Source: a virus
Length of the DNA stretch: 64,000 nt
IMG/VR virus record: IMGVR_UViG_3300018080_000115
Coordinates: 62,001 to 126,000 of that record
Reading direction: 5' to 3' (one strand)
This document shows positions 63,053 through 64,000 of this stretch, in pieces. Made by a program: the position numbers and the translations under genes. Each line of letters begins with the position of its first letter. The first letter of the stretch is position 1. A model generated the notes under the pieces. The model was not told where the DNA came from. It searched no databases and worked only from the letters and a program-made list of their open reading frames with translations.

Positions 63053-63919
63053 TCAAAGTTTCATCGCACCACCAAGACTTATATTCGATTCGTGATTTTT
63101 ATGGTGTTCGTGCGTCTTTACCTTCGGTGATCCAAACAATGGAAAGTCTTGGATTGCCATGGCGGTTTCGACTGTTGCGCCTTCTTCACTTTGCCAGATG
63201 ACGTCATGCAGGTATTGCGTGTTGGGATCGTCAAAGACGCCTTCCGGATCTCCAATCACCTCATCCAAGTTGCTGCCCGGATCAATATCAGTGAACGTCG
63301 TGTTAATCGATTCCACCGAAGGAACCTGCGTGTACGGCAACGGCAACCAACCCTCAACTCGAATCGAATAGGTGCGGCGCAAAACCCTGTCCGCATTCAC
63401 TCCCGGTTCCAGATCGCTTGCATCCACCACCGATTCGAGATGAACGGGATTGTTGGTCCCGTTCGCCATAACGTAACTGATCGGCCGAAAGCGTGACAGC
63501 AGCTCCCAATCAACGTAGTTGGCTTCAAAAACCTTCTTGTGCCAGAAGTTGATTGTGTATGCCAGATCGAACGGCATCGCCTTCAAGTGACGCTGCCATT
63601 CTTCCCCGACCCTCCGTTTGTACCAATACGCTTCCGGGATAGACGGAACCGCTTGACGATCGCGATCGGGAGACACCGAATTGAGCGAAAACGAGAATTT
63701 CGGAATGTCGATTCTGCCTTCTACAGGCGGCGAAACTTGACGCGCAAAAGCCCGTTCGGGAGTCGCATAAACAACTCCGATTTCACCTTCCGCTCGACCT
63801 TCGCGCCACTTGGGAATATGACTCAGCCATTTGTAGATAGCATCATTATATTCTTTCCAAGCTTCAAATCCGATCCCGAATGTACGGTTGTCGAACGGAT
63901 CATAGCGCGTCTGACTCAT
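63053..63919 (-). CDS. tail sheath stabiliser / tail completion protein (gp15-like)
   Basis: 288 residues. The pattern FGIGFEAWKEYNDAIYKWLSH, IGVVYATPERAFAR, RIDIPKFSFSLNSV, then AMPFDLAYTINFWHKKV and RFRPISY follows T4 gp15. Upstream of the sheath in transcription order, as in T4 (15-18-19). It should cap the sheath at the head-proximal end. An upstream gene enters from the window edge, but its frame cannot be decided. Confidence 0.65.
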   Translation of the reverse strand: MSQTRYDPFDNRTFGIGFEAWKEYNDAIYKWLSHIPKWREGRAEGEIGVVYATPERAFARQVSPPVEGRIDIPKFSFSLNSVSPDRDRQAVPSIPEAYWYKRRVGEEWQRHLKAMPFDLAYTINFWHKKVFEANYVDWELLSRFRPISYVMANGTNNPVHLESVVDASDLEPGVNADRVLRRTYSIRVEGWLPLPYTQVPSVESINTTFTDIDPGSNLDEVIGDPEGVFDDPNTQYLHDVIWQSEEGATVETAMAIQDFPLFGSPKVKTHEHHKNHESNISLGGAMKL

Positions 63920-64000
63920 TGCGTCACGCTGCCTTCATCTTCGACGCATCCCCGTTGATCAAGAATCATTTCCGATCGCCATAGATGCGTTCTTCGGCTT

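Noticed and set aside
1-64000. Full reassignment of UAG to sense
   Set aside because: At least eight genes end at TAG at sensible boundaries, and no gene appears broken by in-frame TAG, so UAG still acts as a stop.
63916-64000. Partial upstream gene at the right edge
   Set aside because: All three minus frames are open to the window edge and end close to 63919, so the coding frame cannot be chosen.

Overview
This window is part of a large, contractile-tailed (myovirus) bacteriophage genome, or a prophage or contig of one. Four things support this. (1) Tail genes are recognisable in T4-like order: a sheath stabiliser (gp15-like), a sheath, a tube, baseplate chaperones and a tape measure. (2) Genes are dense, with ATGA/TGATG overlaps and long single-strand operons. 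(3) There are two tRNA genes, many unrecognised small genes and a stand-alone TnpB. (4) There is a phage-encoded replication and recombination set. The promoters found are bacterial sigma70-like (TTGACA). Nothing fixes the host; base composition is near balanced by eye.

Layout. 1-8.65 kb, plus strand: an early-type cassette of small genes, mostly unrecognised, with a dual-specificity phosphatase, two membrane mini-proteins, an amber-suppressor-type tRNA (CUA) and tRNA-Ala (UGC). 8.65-10.3 kb: a probable untranslated RNA/terminator region and a TnpB nuclease gene. 10.3-11 kb: a transglutaminase-like protein. 11-17.2 kb, minus strand: baseplate proteins and a tape measure carrying a peptidoglycan peptidase domain. 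17.2-43.95 kb, minus strand: the DNA metabolism block, read from about 44 kb downward. It holds a tandem ThyX, an M15 endolysin, a PHP-less DnaE polymerase, a DNA methyltransferase, a GGQ release-factor-like protein, a Toprim primase, a gp55-like sigma factor, a DnaB-type helicase, a gp32-like SSB, a UvsX/RecA, a beta-clamp-like protein, a UvsW helicase, a Cas4/RecB nuclease and an Hjc-like resolvase. 44-49.8 kb: mixed strands, a DHH phosphoesterase with an attenuator-like leader, a structured inverted-repeat region and a large HTH protein. 49.8-55.3 kb, plus strand: a class II glutamine amidotransferase, a zinc/winged-helix protein and the gp47/gp46 (SbcD/SbcC) pair. 55.5-64 kb, minus strand: tail chaperone (with a probable frameshift product), tube, a 1594-residue sheath and a sheath stabiliser.

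How it works together. The phage combines a bacterial-style polymerase III replisome (DnaE, beta-like clamp, DnaB-like helicase, Toprim primase) with T4-style recombination functions (UvsX, UvsW, gp46/47, gp32-like SSB) and a T4-style late sigma factor. Three promoters share an inverted-repeat operator in the spacer, which suggests one dimeric regulator controls several transcription units. Tube and sheath each have their own terminator hairpin. The most unusual items are the CUA tRNA, the frameshift at the tail chaperone, the giant sheath, the PHP-less DnaE replisome, the shared palindromic operator, the structured element at 46.2-46.4 kb and the three-arm terminator region at 8.7-8.9 kb.
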